Positions 7,825 through 16,302 of a DNA stretch of 64,000 nt are shown here, one piece after another. This DNA is from Pseudovibrio japonicus (GTDB taxonomy: Bacteria > Pseudomonadota > Alphaproteobacteria > Rhizobiales > Stappiaceae). Positions within the stretch are counted from its first letter, which is position 1, and the number at the start of each line of letters is the position of its first letter. The notes beneath the pieces were generated by a model. It saw only the letters and a program-made list of their open reading frames with translations, did not search any database and was not told where the DNA came from. The position numbers were made by a program, and so were the translations under genes. The DNA is taken from NCBI RefSeq assembly GCF_014651595.1, contig NZ_BMXE01000001.1, forward strand, positions 930,001 through 994,000, in the 5' to 3' direction.

Positions 7825-8622
7825 TTAGAATAAGAAGATATCTTTTTCCATCAAAAGAAACGGAAACTCCTCGCTAATGAGGAACTTTAGCTGGTTTTCC
7901 CGGGACGAACTTTGCCGCACGCTTTTCTTTTTCACTGGTTTGGCCTGCTCTTCAGGATAGGAGGGACGGCACAGGACCATTGCTGAATCCTGGGCCTCGT
8001 TGATTCCGTGCCAGAAAAAATCCCTCAGATCTGTATCTTCATCGGCCATGGGCAAGTCTGGTCCGCAGGCGATTGCTTTCAAGCCCGCTCTTGAGGCGCG
8101 TTTGGCAATGGAGTTGCTTGTACGGCTTCCCCCGGCAGGTAATACCAGTGCAGGCTCGCGCCCTTTCATCATGGTCAGGACGGTGATCAGTGCTGAATGG
8201 ACTGCAGGATGCTTCGCAAGGTTGCCCTGAATGGCGACAAAGGCTGGCGGACGGGCGTAGACCTCTTCAAACAAATCGACCTGTGCCGCGATCTCAGCGG
8301 CGATTGCTTCTTCCGGAAGCATCTTCATGGGACTGCGGATTGAGTACCACCACGAGGCCGGGAAAACGTCTCCGAATACGGTGCGGCCAAAATCTGTCAG
8401 CGGGCCTGCGGGTTTTGTGAGAGTCACAGTCAGGCCGACCATGGTTTCATGCTCTGCCCATGCCACCACGTCCCGCAGCTGATAGAACTCCCTTGACCAC
8501 ATCTCGCCGGTGACAACACAGCCGACGGCAGACAGCCGGCCTGCGATGATCAGATCGCAGATCGCACGGTCAACTCCGTAGCTTTGCCCAAATTCCAAGC
8601 TCGTCAAGAGGATGCGCTTCAT
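7825..8622 (-). CDS. YdjC/ChbG-HpnK-like protein lacking the usual metal-binding residues
   Basis: 265 residues, similar in layout to the YdjC/ChbG/HpnK carbohydrate deacetylase family: N-terminal strand and loop LTSLEFGQSYGVDRAI, the VGLTVTL block, an EIAAQVDLFEEVYARPPAFV segment and AIQGNLAKHPAV. In active members these positions read DDFG, GLHLxL and DGHQHxH, supplying the metal ligands; here DD is LE, the first His is Thr and the HQH motif is gone. The fold is probably kept without hydrolase activity. The start was set at the ATG at 8622 (MKRILLTS) rather than the longer frame to 8676, because the family begins there. It is in line with the GT39 and GT2 genes upstream and probably shares their transcript. 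Confidence 0.6.
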   Translation of the reverse strand: MKRILLTSLEFGQSYGVDRAICDLIIAGRLSAVGCVVTGEMWSREFYQLRDVVAWAEHETMVGLTVTLTKPAGPLTDFGRTVFGDVFPASWWYSIRSPMKMLPEEAIAAEIAAQVDLFEEVYARPPAFVAIQGNLAKHPAVHSALITVLTMMKGREPALVLPAGGSRTSNSIAKRASRAGLKAIACGPDLPMADEDTDLRDFFWHGINEAQDSAMVLCRPSYPEEQAKPVKKKSVRQSSSRENQLKFLISEEFPFLLMEKDIFLF

Positions 8623-8703
8623 CGCGCGTATCTCCCAATCCCAAAGGTTCAGGAGTACATTTAACAAAGCCTGCAAATTTAACGCAACGGAATCTCAGCT
8701 GTT

Positions 8704-10209
8704 TCAGTTGGATTTCAGGGGCTCTTTGGGCCCTGACAACCGATAGATCCGTATATTCTCAATGGTCGTTTTTCCGAATAATCCCTTATTCTCTCGGGGG
8801 ATAGTTTCCAGAAGTTCAACCTGATTGAAGTTCTCCGCCAGACTTTGTGAGCGATCTCTTCTTTCTTCCGCTACGTACAGCATATCGCTGTATTCAGGGT
8901 TTTGAAGATTATCGGGAATCATTGCGTAGCGCATTCGCTCCGGAATTCCGTAGACCATAAGGTCCGTATCTTTGAGCATGTTCGAGGCTCGACCGGTCAT
9001 CCCGTAGCTGGTTGTGGCAATCCAATCTATGTTATTTGCCTGCGCCAAACGGGCTACTTCATCGCCAATTTCCTGCCAGCCGCGCATCTGATGCGTCGGG
9101 TCTTTGCGGCCCAGCGAGGTGTTGAGCGGTGTGTATGCGTGGACATAGACCAAGCCAGTTATAACGAAGCCAAGCACAACAGCCGTTGGTGCAAGCGCTT
9201 TGAACCAGCGGCCAATATTCTCAGGAGGGTAAGCGGCAGCGACGGCTGCGTAGATGGCAAGCGTCGGGTAAATCGGTGCAGGCCAATTGCCCTGCACGCG
9301 TGAATGCAGGGAATGGAAGAACAGATAGATCAGGAACGGCACAATGGTTAGTATCAACAGGCTTGCGGTACTGTCCTGCTTGACCGTTTGCTTGAGAAGG
9401 CGCCAGAGGCCAACCATTGCAATGATAAAGACAAGTGGGTTTAGCAGGCCTGCAACTGCGCCGATGAACTCACCGACATATTTGACCGAATAGCTTTCTG
9501 GCACGGAGCGACCGAACTGCTTTACGAATGAAATCCACTCGTGCTGCTCGTTCCAGTACAGGACCGGCGAGAAGATCGCGATTGCCAATACACCGCCAAG
9601 CCACAACTGCCATGACAGGAGGTATCTGCGGTTTTCAGGCACCCACAGCAGCCAGAGGACAATTCCGGCGCCAAGAAACAGCACAGAATATTTGGCGAGC
9701 AGACCCAATCCAGCGAAGATGCCAACCAGTATCCACCAGTTTGCGTTTTTGGAAACCGACAGCTCAGCCATTCCCCAAAGCGCAAGGCCCCAGAAGAACA
9801 CCGAGGGCGCATCTGGTGTGGCGAGCAGTGAGCCGACGCCAATCAGCAAGCTGGCGTTGAGGAACAGGACTGCCCAGCCAGCAACGCGCATGTCAAAAAG
9901 GATTTTCGCTGTGCGCCAGAGAACGAGCGAGCCGATTGCAGAAGATAGGATGGAGATGAAACGCACACCCAGCGCGGTGTCGCCAAACAGAGCCTGTCCC
10001 AGCCAGATCCAGTAGGCAACCATTGGCGGGTGGTCGTAGTATCCCAACGCAGGATAAAGGCCCCACAAACGGTAATAGGCTTCATCCTCAACCAGATCGA
10101 TATTCATGCCTGTTGCCAGCCGTGCCAACGATAACACAGCCACAATCAGAATAAGGTTGGTTGGGCGCAGCCAGAAGCCCAGCTGCTTTCCCGCGGTAGT
10201 TCCCTGCAT
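8704..10209 (-). CDS. GT39/ArnT-like membrane glycosyltransferase
   Basis: 501-residue polytopic membrane protein of the dolichyl-phosphate-mannose/ArnT-like GT-C glycosyltransferase superfamily. After a short cytoplasmic lead, the first extracytoplasmic loop has DLVEDEAYYRLWGLYPALGYYDHPPMVAYW (about residues 35-64), with the acidic DE pair and the YxDHPP-x-x-AY motif diagnostic of ArnT/PMT enzymes. About ten more hydrophobic helices follow and the C-terminal 120 residues form a periplasmic domain. It likely moves a sugar from an undecaprenyl-phosphate carrier to an envelope glycan or lipid. The GT2-GtrA protein encoded just upstream would make that lipid-linked donor, a common pairing. Confidence 0.85.
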   Translation of the reverse strand: MQGTTAGKQLGFWLRPTNLILIVAVLSLARLATGMNIDLVEDEAYYRLWGLYPALGYYDHPPMVAYWIWLGQALFGDTALGVRFISILSSAIGSLVLWRTAKILFDMRVAGWAVLFLNASLLIGVGSLLATPDAPSVFFWGLALWGMAELSVSKNANWWILVGIFAGLGLLAKYSVLFLGAGIVLWLLWVPENRRYLLSWQLWLGGVLAIAIFSPVLYWNEQHEWISFVKQFGRSVPESYSVKYVGEFIGAVAGLLNPLVFIIAMVGLWRLLKQTVKQDSTASLLILTIVPFLIYLFFHSLHSRVQGNWPAPIYPTLAIYAAVAAAYPPENIGRWFKALAPTAVVLGFVITGLVYVHAYTPLNTSLGRKDPTHQMRGWQEIGDEVARLAQANNIDWIATTSYGMTGRASNMLKDTDLMVYGIPERMRYAMIPDNLQNPEYSDMLYVAEERRDRSQSLAENFNQVELLETIPRENKGLFGKTTIENIRIYRLSGPKEPLKSN

Positions 10210-10294
10210 TTAAGTTCTTTCCTCTGAGGGCTTTAACCTCGGTTTCCAGCCTAGTTCATCTGAAAACCAACTTCCACTTTTCCGGCGTTTTCCG

Positions 10295-11443
10295 CTAGTC
10301 TTTGCGCCAGGTCAGCGCGTTGGAAACAACATAGTTCCAAACTGCACCCATAACAGCACCTGCGGCCCCTGCAAACCACCAGATCGGCTGGTTTGTGTAG
10401 ATCAACTCGGCAACACCAACGTTTGCCAAGATACCAAAGCTACAGATTACATAGAAGCTGAACAAGCCTCTGACCCAGGCAAGGCCTTTCAGGCGGCGAT
10501 CACGGTAAGTCAGGCGGTTGTTGAGGAAAAAGTTGGAGGTCATCGCAACGAAGGTTGCGACCAACTGGGAAATGCCAAATGGCATTCCGACTATGGTCAG
10601 CAACATCTTAAGGGCAATGAGGTGCACAACGACCCCGGTTGCGCCTACCATGGAGTACATGAGAAAGCGGACAGAGATCTTGTCGTCAAAGATCTTGGAG
10701 ACCAGCAGACCAAGGTAGTCCATGGTTACCAAGGTATCGAGTTTGCTTTCACCGTGTTGGCGTTCGCGGAAGATGAAGGGGAGTTCGTTGATGCGCAGGG
10801 CGCCTTTTCCGCTGGCGACAATATCGAGCATAATTTTGAAGCCCTGCGCGGATAAGTGCGGGGCGAGTTCGACAAACCGGTCCCGGCGCAGCATGAAGAA
10901 GCCGCTCATCGGGTCGGACAGTTCCACCTTGAGGAACTTGCGTGCCAGGTTGTTTGCTAGGTTGGAGCCCCATGCACGGATGGAGGATAAGCCGGCTCCC
11001 ACGTCTCCGCCTTCCACATGGCGGGAGGCCACACAGATGTCGTAGTTCTCGGAACGCAGCGCTTCGAGCATCTTAGGGAGCAAGCTTTCATCGTGCTGAA
11101 GGTCAGCATCCATCACAGCCACGAATTTGGAACTGGAGGCCAGCATACCTTCGATACATGCACCGGACAGACCCCGGCGACCAATGCGCTGAATGATGCG
11201 CACGCGCGGGTCTCTTTGTGCGATGTCGGCAGTTACTTTCGAGGTTCCATCCGGAGAATTATCATCAACAACAATAACTTCCCAAGCGACGCCAGCGAGC
11301 GCTTTATCGAGCAGCTCAACCACGATAGGAACGTTTTCGCTCTCGTTATAAGTTGGCAATACAACTGTCAGTTCTGCCGGTCCGGTGACACGGCTATCGG
11401 ACTTACTGATTTCAGATTGTTCAGTATTGGTGTTTGACACCAT
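10295..11443 (-). CDS. GT2 polyprenol-phosphate glycosyltransferase fused to a GtrA-like membrane domain
   Basis: 382 residues from the ATG at 11443, which has GGAGA upstream; a longer start at 11479 is possible. The N-terminal half is a DPM1-like GT2 domain: LTVVLPTYNESENVPIVVELL, VVDDNSPDGT (the nucleotide-binding DD), AVMDADLQHDE (the metal-binding DxD) and DPMSGFFMLRRD. Around residue 235 it changes to four membrane helices of the GtrA/flippase-like type (FLMYSMVGATGVVVHLIALKM onward, ending WNYVVSNALTWRKD). It should charge undecaprenyl phosphate with a sugar and help flip it, feeding the GT39 enzyme encoded next. Confidence 0.88.
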   Translation of the reverse strand: MVSNTNTEQSEISKSDSRVTGPAELTVVLPTYNESENVPIVVELLDKALAGVAWEVIVVDDNSPDGTSKVTADIAQRDPRVRIIQRIGRRGLSGACIEGMLASSSKFVAVMDADLQHDESLLPKMLEALRSENYDICVASRHVEGGDVGAGLSSIRAWGSNLANNLARKFLKVELSDPMSGFFMLRRDRFVELAPHLSAQGFKIMLDIVASGKGALRINELPFIFRERQHGESKLDTLVTMDYLGLLVSKIFDDKISVRFLMYSMVGATGVVVHLIALKMLLTIVGMPFGISQLVATFVAMTSNFFLNNRLTYRDRRLKGLAWVRGLFSFYVICSFGILANVGVAELIYTNQPIWWFAGAAGAVMGAVWNYVVSNALTWRKD

Positions 11444-11703
11444 CATTTCTCCAGTGTTCAGACCTTCCTGCCCCTGCATATGGGAATGGTCCTTCCATTT
11501 TTTCGGGCGACCTTAGCCGCTCTTGACACTATTGCAAGTATTGATTGGGAAATTTGCGCCGGATTGCACCCGCTTCGCGCCTTGCTCTCCCCTGCTCAAT
11601 GGGCTAGGAGACTTGCAACAGCATGCTTCCCTTGCCGCGTTCTGGGGACCGACTGCGGGAAGCATTTGCAACAACCCTTTTATTTCATGGATGAGACGGC
11701 CTC

Positions 11704-13227
11704 ATGGCAAAAAAGAAAAGTGCCAAGCTCAAAGCTCGTTTACCGCGCGGATTTGTGGATCGCGGACCAGCTGAACTGCAGGCAATGGAGCAGATGCTCT
11801 CCGTTATCAGGCAGACCTATGAGCTGTATGGCTTTGAGCCCGTGGAAACTCCAATGTTCGAGTACACTGATGCACTTGGCAAATTTTTGCCGGATCAGGA
11901 TCGTCCGAACGCTGGCGTGTTTTCGCTTCAGGACGATGACGAGCAATGGATGAGCCTGCGGTATGACCTGACCGCGCCCCTCGCCCGTCATGTGGCCGAG
12001 AATTTCGAAAGTCTTCCAAAGCCTTACCGCAGCTACCGCGCTGGTTATGTGTTCCGCAACGAAAAGCCTGGACCAGGTCGTTTCCGTCAGTTCATGCAGT
12101 TTGATGCGGATACAATTGGTGCGCCTTCCGTTTCTTCCGATGCCGAGATCTGCATGATGGCCTCGGACACCATGGAGCGCCTTGGTATCTCTCGTGGTGA
12201 CTATGTGATCCGCGTGAATAACCGCAAGGTGCTGGACGGTGTGATGGAAGTGATCGGCCTTGCCGGTGACGAACACGCTGAAACACGCCTGACAGTGCTG
12301 CGTGCGGTGGATAAGCTGGACAGGCTTGGTGTTGAAGGCGTGAAAGCGCTGCTTGGTGAAGGCCGCAAGGATGCTTCCGGTGACTTTACAAAGGGCGCTG
12401 GCCTTGGTGATGCTGAAGCGGAAAAGGTTATTGCCTTCGTGGAAGCTGGTGGTGAAACCACCGACCAAACCATTGAGAACCTTCGCGGTTTGGTTGCAGA
12501 CAGCAAATCGGGCGCAGAGGGCGTTGAAGAGCTGGCGACCATGGGCAAGCTGTTTGATGCAGCTGGCTATACCGATGGCCGTGTTCTGATCGACCCATCG
12601 GTTGTGCGCGGGTTGGAATACTACACCGGCCCTGTTTATGAAGCCGAGCTGACCTTTGAAGTGAAAGACGAAAAAGGTCGCCCAGTGCGCTTTGGCTCAG
12701 TTGGTGGCGGTGGCCGTTATGACGGTCTTGTTTCCCGCTTCATGAGCCAGCCAGTGCCTTCTACCGGGTTTTCCGTTGGTGTTTCCCGCCTGATGGCAGC
12801 ACTGACCACGCTTGGTAAGCTGGGTCAGGACGAGATTGCTGGTCCTGTGGTTGTTTGTGTGATGGACAAGGATATCGACTCTATTGCACATTATCAGGCC
12901 ATGGTGCAGGAGCTGCGCACTGCAGGTATCCGTGCAGAAATGTATCAGGGTAATCCAAAACAGTTTGGCAAGCAGTTGCAGTATGCGGACCGACGCAACT
13001 CACCATGTGCCATTATTCAGGGCTCTCAGGAGCGTGAAGAAGGCGAAGTGCAAATCAAGGATCTCATTGAAGGTAAACGCCTTTCTGCCGAGATTGAGGA
13101 TAATAAAACCTGGCGTGAAAGTCGTCCTGCGCAGTTTGCGGTGAAGAGGGGTGATTTGGTAGCGGAAGTTGCAAAACTCCTCGCCGCGCAGGAAGATGAT
13201 CGCAAAAAGCAGAGCGAGAATAACTAA
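11704..13227 (+). CDS. hisS: histidyl-tRNA synthetase
   Basis: Class II aminoacyl-tRNA synthetase charging tRNA-His in the cytoplasm. Motif 2 region [23 protein letters not shown] and the histidine-binding block [13 protein letters not shown], plus [16 protein letters not shown] and the class II motif 3 [12 protein letters not shown], are all present. At 507 residues it is longer than the E. coli enzyme (about 424), with extra sequence in the middle, which is usual for alphaproteobacterial HisRS. The C-terminal anticodon-binding domain starts about residue 380 ([10 protein letters not shown]). It is followed after one base by hisZ and then hisG, probably one operon. Confidence 0.97.
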   Translation: MAKKKSAKLKARLPRGFVDRGPAELQAMEQMLSVIRQTYELYGFEPVETPMFEYTDALGKFLPDQDRPNAGVFSLQDDDEQWMSLRYDLTAPLARHVAENFESLPKPYRSYRAGYVFRNEKPGPGRFRQFMQFDADTIGAPSVSSDAEICMMASDTMERLGISRGDYVIRVNNRKVLDGVMEVIGLAGDEHAETRLTVLRAVDKLDRLGVEGVKALLGEGRKDASGDFTKGAGLGDAEAEKVIAFVEAGGETTDQTIENLRGLVADSKSGAEGVEELATMGKLFDAAGYTDGRVLIDPSVVRGLEYYTGPVYEAELTFEVKDEKGRPVRFGSVGGGGRYDGLVSRFMSQPVPSTGFSVGVSRLMAALTTLGKLGQDEIAGPVVVCVMDKDIDSIAHYQAMVQELRTAGIRAEMYQGNPKQFGKQLQYADRRNSPCAIIQGSQEREEGEVQIKDLIEGKRLSAEIEDNKTWRESRPAQFAVKRGDLVAEVAKLLAAQEDDRKKQSENN

Positions 13228-13228
13228 G

Positions 13229-14350
13229 ATGACCTTGGGGGATAACCGCAGTTTGGCATTGAGCCAGCTATTTCGGAATGCGGGTTATGAAGAGGCGACC
13301 CCGCCAATCTTGCAGCCAGCCGATATCTTTTTGGATCTGGCTGGTGAAGACCTACGGCGGCGTCTTTTTCTAACCACTGGGGAAGACGGGCAAGAGCTTT
13401 GCTTGCGTCCGGACTTTACCATTCCGATTGCCCGACATTATCTGGAGACAGGTGAGCCGGGTCGCACTGCGGCGTTCTCTTATGTTGGACAGATCTTCCG
13501 GCATCGTCCCGGACAGCTGGGTGAGACCATGCAGGCCGGTGTTGAATCCATTGGCCGCACGGATCAGGAACAGGCGGACGCCGATATGCTGGCGCTTGCT
13601 CTTGAGGCGTGTTCCAGCCTTAGCCTTTCCTCCCCGCGCATTCGTGTGGGGGATGAGGGCCTGTTCACCGCTGTTTTGCAAGCGCTTGAAATTCCTGCGG
13701 TCTGGCAGCGCCGTCTGCGTGATGTGTTCGGCGAGCGAGATCGGCTGGATCAGGTGATCGGGCGCATGGGCGGATCTGAAGCCAAACCGGATGCGAAGCT
13801 GGGCTTCCTTGCGGCGCTTGAGGGCCGTGATCCTGAAGCGGCTGTGGCAGCTGTTGAGGACATCCTGTCCCTTGCCGGCATCTCTGCTGTGGGCGGACGC
13901 ACCGCGCACGAGATTGCGGAGCGCTTTATGGAGCAGGCTGCGCTTTCTGCCGGGTCCGGCATCGACAAGGACGTGATTGCGCGGCTCACCGAGTATCTGA
14001 ACGTCTCCGGTCCTCCCCCTGCAAAAGCGGTTGAGACCTTGCACGGGTTTGCCAAGGAAACCGGCCTTGATCTGGATGCTTCCATTGAGCGTCTTGCCAA
14101 GCGCACCGACCTGATGGCGGAGCGTGGCATTGACATTTCAACGCTTGAGTACTCCGGTGATTTTGGTCGCCGTCTTGATTACTACACCGACTTTGTCTTT
14201 GAAATTCACCATGAATCCAGTGCACATCTGGGACAGGTGATCGGTGGTGGTCGCTACAACAAGCTGGTTGAACGCCTTGGCGCGCCAAAGTCCGTTCCTG
14301 CTGTTGGCTTTACTATCTGGCTGGACCGTGCTGGCGAGGGAGCAAACTGA
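13229..14350 (+). CDS. hisZ: ATP phosphoribosyltransferase regulatory subunit HisZ
   Basis: 373-residue paralogue of the HisRS catalytic core that has no synthetase activity but forms a hetero-octamer with HisG and gives it histidine feedback control. HisRS-like motifs: [27 protein letters not shown] with [15 protein letters not shown] after it, and [12 protein letters not shown] and [17 protein letters not shown] at the C-terminus. The ATG at 13229 was chosen; it lies one base after the hisS stop and gives the family N-terminus. Its stop overlaps the hisG start (TGATG), so the two are translationally coupled. Confidence 0.95.
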   Translation: MTLGDNRSLALSQLFRNAGYEEATPPILQPADIFLDLAGEDLRRRLFLTTGEDGQELCLRPDFTIPIARHYLETGEPGRTAAFSYVGQIFRHRPGQLGETMQAGVESIGRTDQEQADADMLALALEACSSLSLSSPRIRVGDEGLFTAVLQALEIPAVWQRRLRDVFGERDRLDQVIGRMGGSEAKPDAKLGFLAALEGRDPEAAVAAVEDILSLAGISAVGGRTAHEIAERFMEQAALSAGSGIDKDVIARLTEYLNVSGPPPAKAVETLHGFAKETGLDLDASIERLAKRTDLMAERGIDISTLEYSGDFGRRLDYYTDFVFEIHHESSAHLGQVIGGGRYNKLVERLGAPKSVPAVGFTIWLDRAGEGAN

Positions 14351-15315
14351 TGAGCTCTAATCTTATTCTTGCTATTCCTTCCAAGGGTCGCTTGCAGGAG
14401 ATGACCCACGCGTTCTTCGCGCGTGCTGGTTTGAAAGTGAAGCGTCCAGGTGGCGATCGGAACTATCGCGGCACTTTGAAGGGCGTGGACGGCGTTGAGA
14501 TCGCCTTCCTGTCTGCTTCCGAGATCGCCCGCGAGATTGCTGCTGGCAGCGTTCACTTCGGCATTACCGGAACGGATCTGGTCAACGAGAACATCGACCG
14601 CCCGGAGGAAAAGACGCATATCATCACCGCTCTTGGTTTTGGCCATGCGGATGTTGTGATTGCGGTGCCTACCGCGTGGATTGATGTGACCACCATGGCG
14701 GATCTTGCTGATGTTGCTTCCGATTTTCGGGCGCGGCACGGTCGCCGTCTGCGCATTGCAACCAAGTATGTGAACCATACGCGGCAGTTCTTTGCGGAAA
14801 AAGGCATTGCGGATTACCGCATCGTGGAGAGTGCTGGTGCAACAGAAGGGGCGCCTGCGGCTGGTTCTGCGGAGCTGGTGGTGGACATCACCTCAACCGG
14901 TTCCACGCTGAAGGCCAACAACCTGAAGATCCCCGAGGATGGTGTGATTGCCCGCTCTCAGGCTCACCTTGTGGCGTCTACGACGGCCAATTGGGATGAG
15001 AAAGCCTTGCAGGCTGCGCGCCTGATGCTGGACCGTATCACCGCACAGGACAACGCCCACAACTTCAAAGAAATGCGAACTGTGGTTGCCGATCCTGCCA
15101 GCGTGCTGGAGAAGGTTTCAGCGCTTGGATGCGTCGCCCCGTTTGGCGTGGAAGGCTCTTCTCTGGTACTGCACTGCCCGTCCTCAAGGGTTCCCGAATG
15201 TGCGGATAAGTTGCGCGCCGAAGGGGCACAAATGGTCACGGTCACTCCGCTGGACTACGTGTTCCACACCGCTAATCCCCTTTTTGAGCCTCTGGCCGCA
15301 AAAGTCGCCAAGTAA
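14350..15315 (+). CDS. hisG: ATP phosphoribosyltransferase catalytic subunit
   Basis: First enzyme of histidine synthesis: condenses ATP and PRPP. Begins [23 protein letters not shown]; has [11 protein letters not shown] (about residues 75-85), [14 protein letters not shown] and the PRPP-binding stretch [18 protein letters not shown]. It is 321 residues, about 90 longer than the classic short HisG that works with HisZ; the extra C-terminal part (from about residue 238) resembles the regulatory domain of long HisG, ending [19 protein letters not shown]. Having both this tail and HisZ is worth noting, though some alphaproteobacteria may share it. A strong terminator follows. Confidence 0.96.
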   Translation: MSSNLILAIPSKGRLQEMTHAFFARAGLKVKRPGGDRNYRGTLKGVDGVEIAFLSASEIAREIAAGSVHFGITGTDLVNENIDRPEEKTHIITALGFGHADVVIAVPTAWIDVTTMADLADVASDFRARHGRRLRIATKYVNHTRQFFAEKGIADYRIVESAGATEGAPAAGSAELVVDITSTGSTLKANNLKIPEDGVIARSQAHLVASTTANWDEKALQAARLMLDRITAQDNAHNFKEMRTVVADPASVLEKVSALGCVAPFGVEGSSLVLHCPSSRVPECADKLRAEGAQMVTVTPLDYVFHTANPLFEPLAAKVAK

Positions 15316-15340
15316 GACTTAAGTCACTGATAAAATACAC

Positions 15341-15373
15341 AAAAACGCACTCCACTCCAGAGTGCGTTTTTTA
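15341..15373 (+). terminator. rho-independent terminator of hisS-hisZ-hisG
   Basis: Inverted repeat AAAAACGCACTC (15341-15352) and its complement ending in a T run (15360-15372), with a 7-base loop. A classic strong terminator 26 bases after hisG. Confidence 0.9.
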
Positions 15374-15481
15374 TTGAGCTGGTTTGCGTTTTTTAGGTGA
15401 TTCTCTGCGTTGGTATGGGATTCTATCCACTCTAGCCTCATGAGAGACCTTGCGGATGCGCCCACCTAAACTCTTTTTTCA

Positions 15482-15508
15482 AAAAAGTTCGCTCATAGCG
15501 AACTTTTT
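15482..15508. terminator. strong bidirectional hairpin at the retron boundary
   Basis: Perfect 12-bp stem AAAAAGTTCGCT (15482-15493) with its complement at 15497-15508 and a 3-base loop. A/T-ended arms on both sides make it a likely insulating terminator just before the retron RNA region. Confidence 0.7.
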
Positions 15509-15545
15509 CCCTTGAAAGTACATGATCAATAACTATCTACTTATG

Positions 15546-15735
15546 GTGTTAAACGGAAGAAGGTCCTCATACCTAGCTTAAGATTGTTTGAGCGCGGAGA
15601 GTTATCTCTCTACCACTTCCAGCGCAGACGGACGGGAGCCCCCGATGGGACGACGGGACGGGAGCGTGGGAAGCAGACCTGTTAGGGAGGACCCTAACAG
15701 GTCTAGGCTTTAGGATAAGTCGTCGGATTCCGTTT
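15546..15735 (+). ncRNA. candidate retron msr-msd RNA
   Basis: Retrons transcribe a structured RNA upstream of their protein genes; part is copied into multicopy single-stranded DNA. Seen here: a weak promoter (TTGAAA at 15512, TATCTA at 15534), an inverted repeat AAACGGAA (15551-15558) / TTCCGTTT (15728-15735) that could be the a1/a2 pair, CCTAGCTTAAG near 15571-15581 offering a possible branch guanosine, a small hairpin GAGAG-TTAT-CTCTC at 15597-15610 and a perfect 13-bp hairpin AGACCTGTTAGGG / complement at 15675-15704. Size and order fit an msr-msd, but the a1/a2 repeat is only 8 bp and the real RNA may extend into the hairpin at 15733-15800. Ends are estimates. Confidence 0.5.
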
Positions 15736-15800
15736 TCTGTTGGGGAGGACCCTCGGCAAGTAATGCTCATTCCGAGTATTGCACCGAGGCCAGCAGAAAG
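15733..15800 (+). ncRNA. long bulged hairpin, alternative msd candidate
   Basis: Nested stems: TTTTCTGTTGG (15733-15743) with CCAGCAGAAAG (15790-15800), a 7-base bulge, CCTCGG (15751-15756) with CCGAGG (15784-15789), then GTAATGCTC (15760-15768) with GAGTATTGC (15774-15782) using G-T pairs. About 26 paired positions, the shape of a retron msd. It shares the motif GTTRGGGAGGACCCT with the hairpin at 15675-15704. It overlaps the a2 candidate, so the two foldings compete and only one may be the copied element. Confidence 0.45.
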
Positions 15801-15886
15801 GAGGGCTTATGGCCCTTTCAGATATTACACACCGGCGACAGCGGCAGAAGAGGTTTTGGAAGAAATTCCTCAATCCTCGTTTTTTG

Positions 15887-15913
15887 AAAGTCACATTTAA
15901 AGTGGCTTTTATT
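15887..15913 (+). terminator. hairpin with T tract before the retron HTH gene
   Basis: AAAGTCAC (15887-15894) pairs with GTGGCTTT (15902-15909; one G-T pair) around a 7-base loop and is followed by TTTTATTAT. It could end the retron RNA, partly separating it from the HTH-RT message. Confidence 0.5.
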
Positions 15914-15996
15914 ATCCATAAAATTGCCAGGTTTATAATCTGGTTGTCCGGGTAGCTGCCGCTCTCCTAACGTCTAAAACAAGATAGGACTTAGCC

Positions 15997-16302
15997 ATGA
16001 TCAACGAGGCATTGAGACTCATTCGAGTGTTTCATGATTTGAAACAAACCGAACTGGCTAATCGATTGGGTATCTCTAAATCACATATCTCTGAGATTGA
16101 GAATGGCAATAAAAAGCCATCTCTCGATTTGATTGAAAGATACGCTCAGACATTCAACTTACCAGTTTCTTCAATAATGTTCTTTGCGGAAGAACTGCCT
16201 AATGCCAAGAGCGGAGATAAAGCTCGATCAAAAATAGCAGGGAAAGTTATCAAGATTTTGCGGTTCGTTGAAAGGAGAGCTAATGAGAAAGACGCAGCTT
16301 AA
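15997..16302 (+). CDS. retron-associated XRE-family helix-turn-helix protein
   Basis: 101-residue DNA-binding protein. Residues 5-65 are a Cro/CI-type HTH (LRLIRVFHDLKQTELANRLGISKSHISEIENGNKKPSLDLIERYA), with KQTELANRLGISKSHISEIE as the two recognition helices. The tail is basic. It overlaps the reverse transcriptase gene by 20 bases, so they are co-translated, and lies just after the retron RNA candidate. The order RNA, HTH, RT matches a retron class whose accessory protein is a small HTH protein (type VI in the published scheme, from memory). In such systems the accessory protein is the presumed effector or the regulator of the defence response. AT-rich relative to neighbours. Confidence 0.85.
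   Translation: MINEALRLIRVFHDLKQTELANRLGISKSHISEIENGNKKPSLDLIERYAQTFNLPVSSIMFFAEELPNAKSGDKARSKIAGKVIKILRFVERRANEKDAA

Noticed and set aside
11740-12468. 242-codon minus-strand frame inside hisS
   Set aside because: Antisense shadow of a clearly functional hisS.
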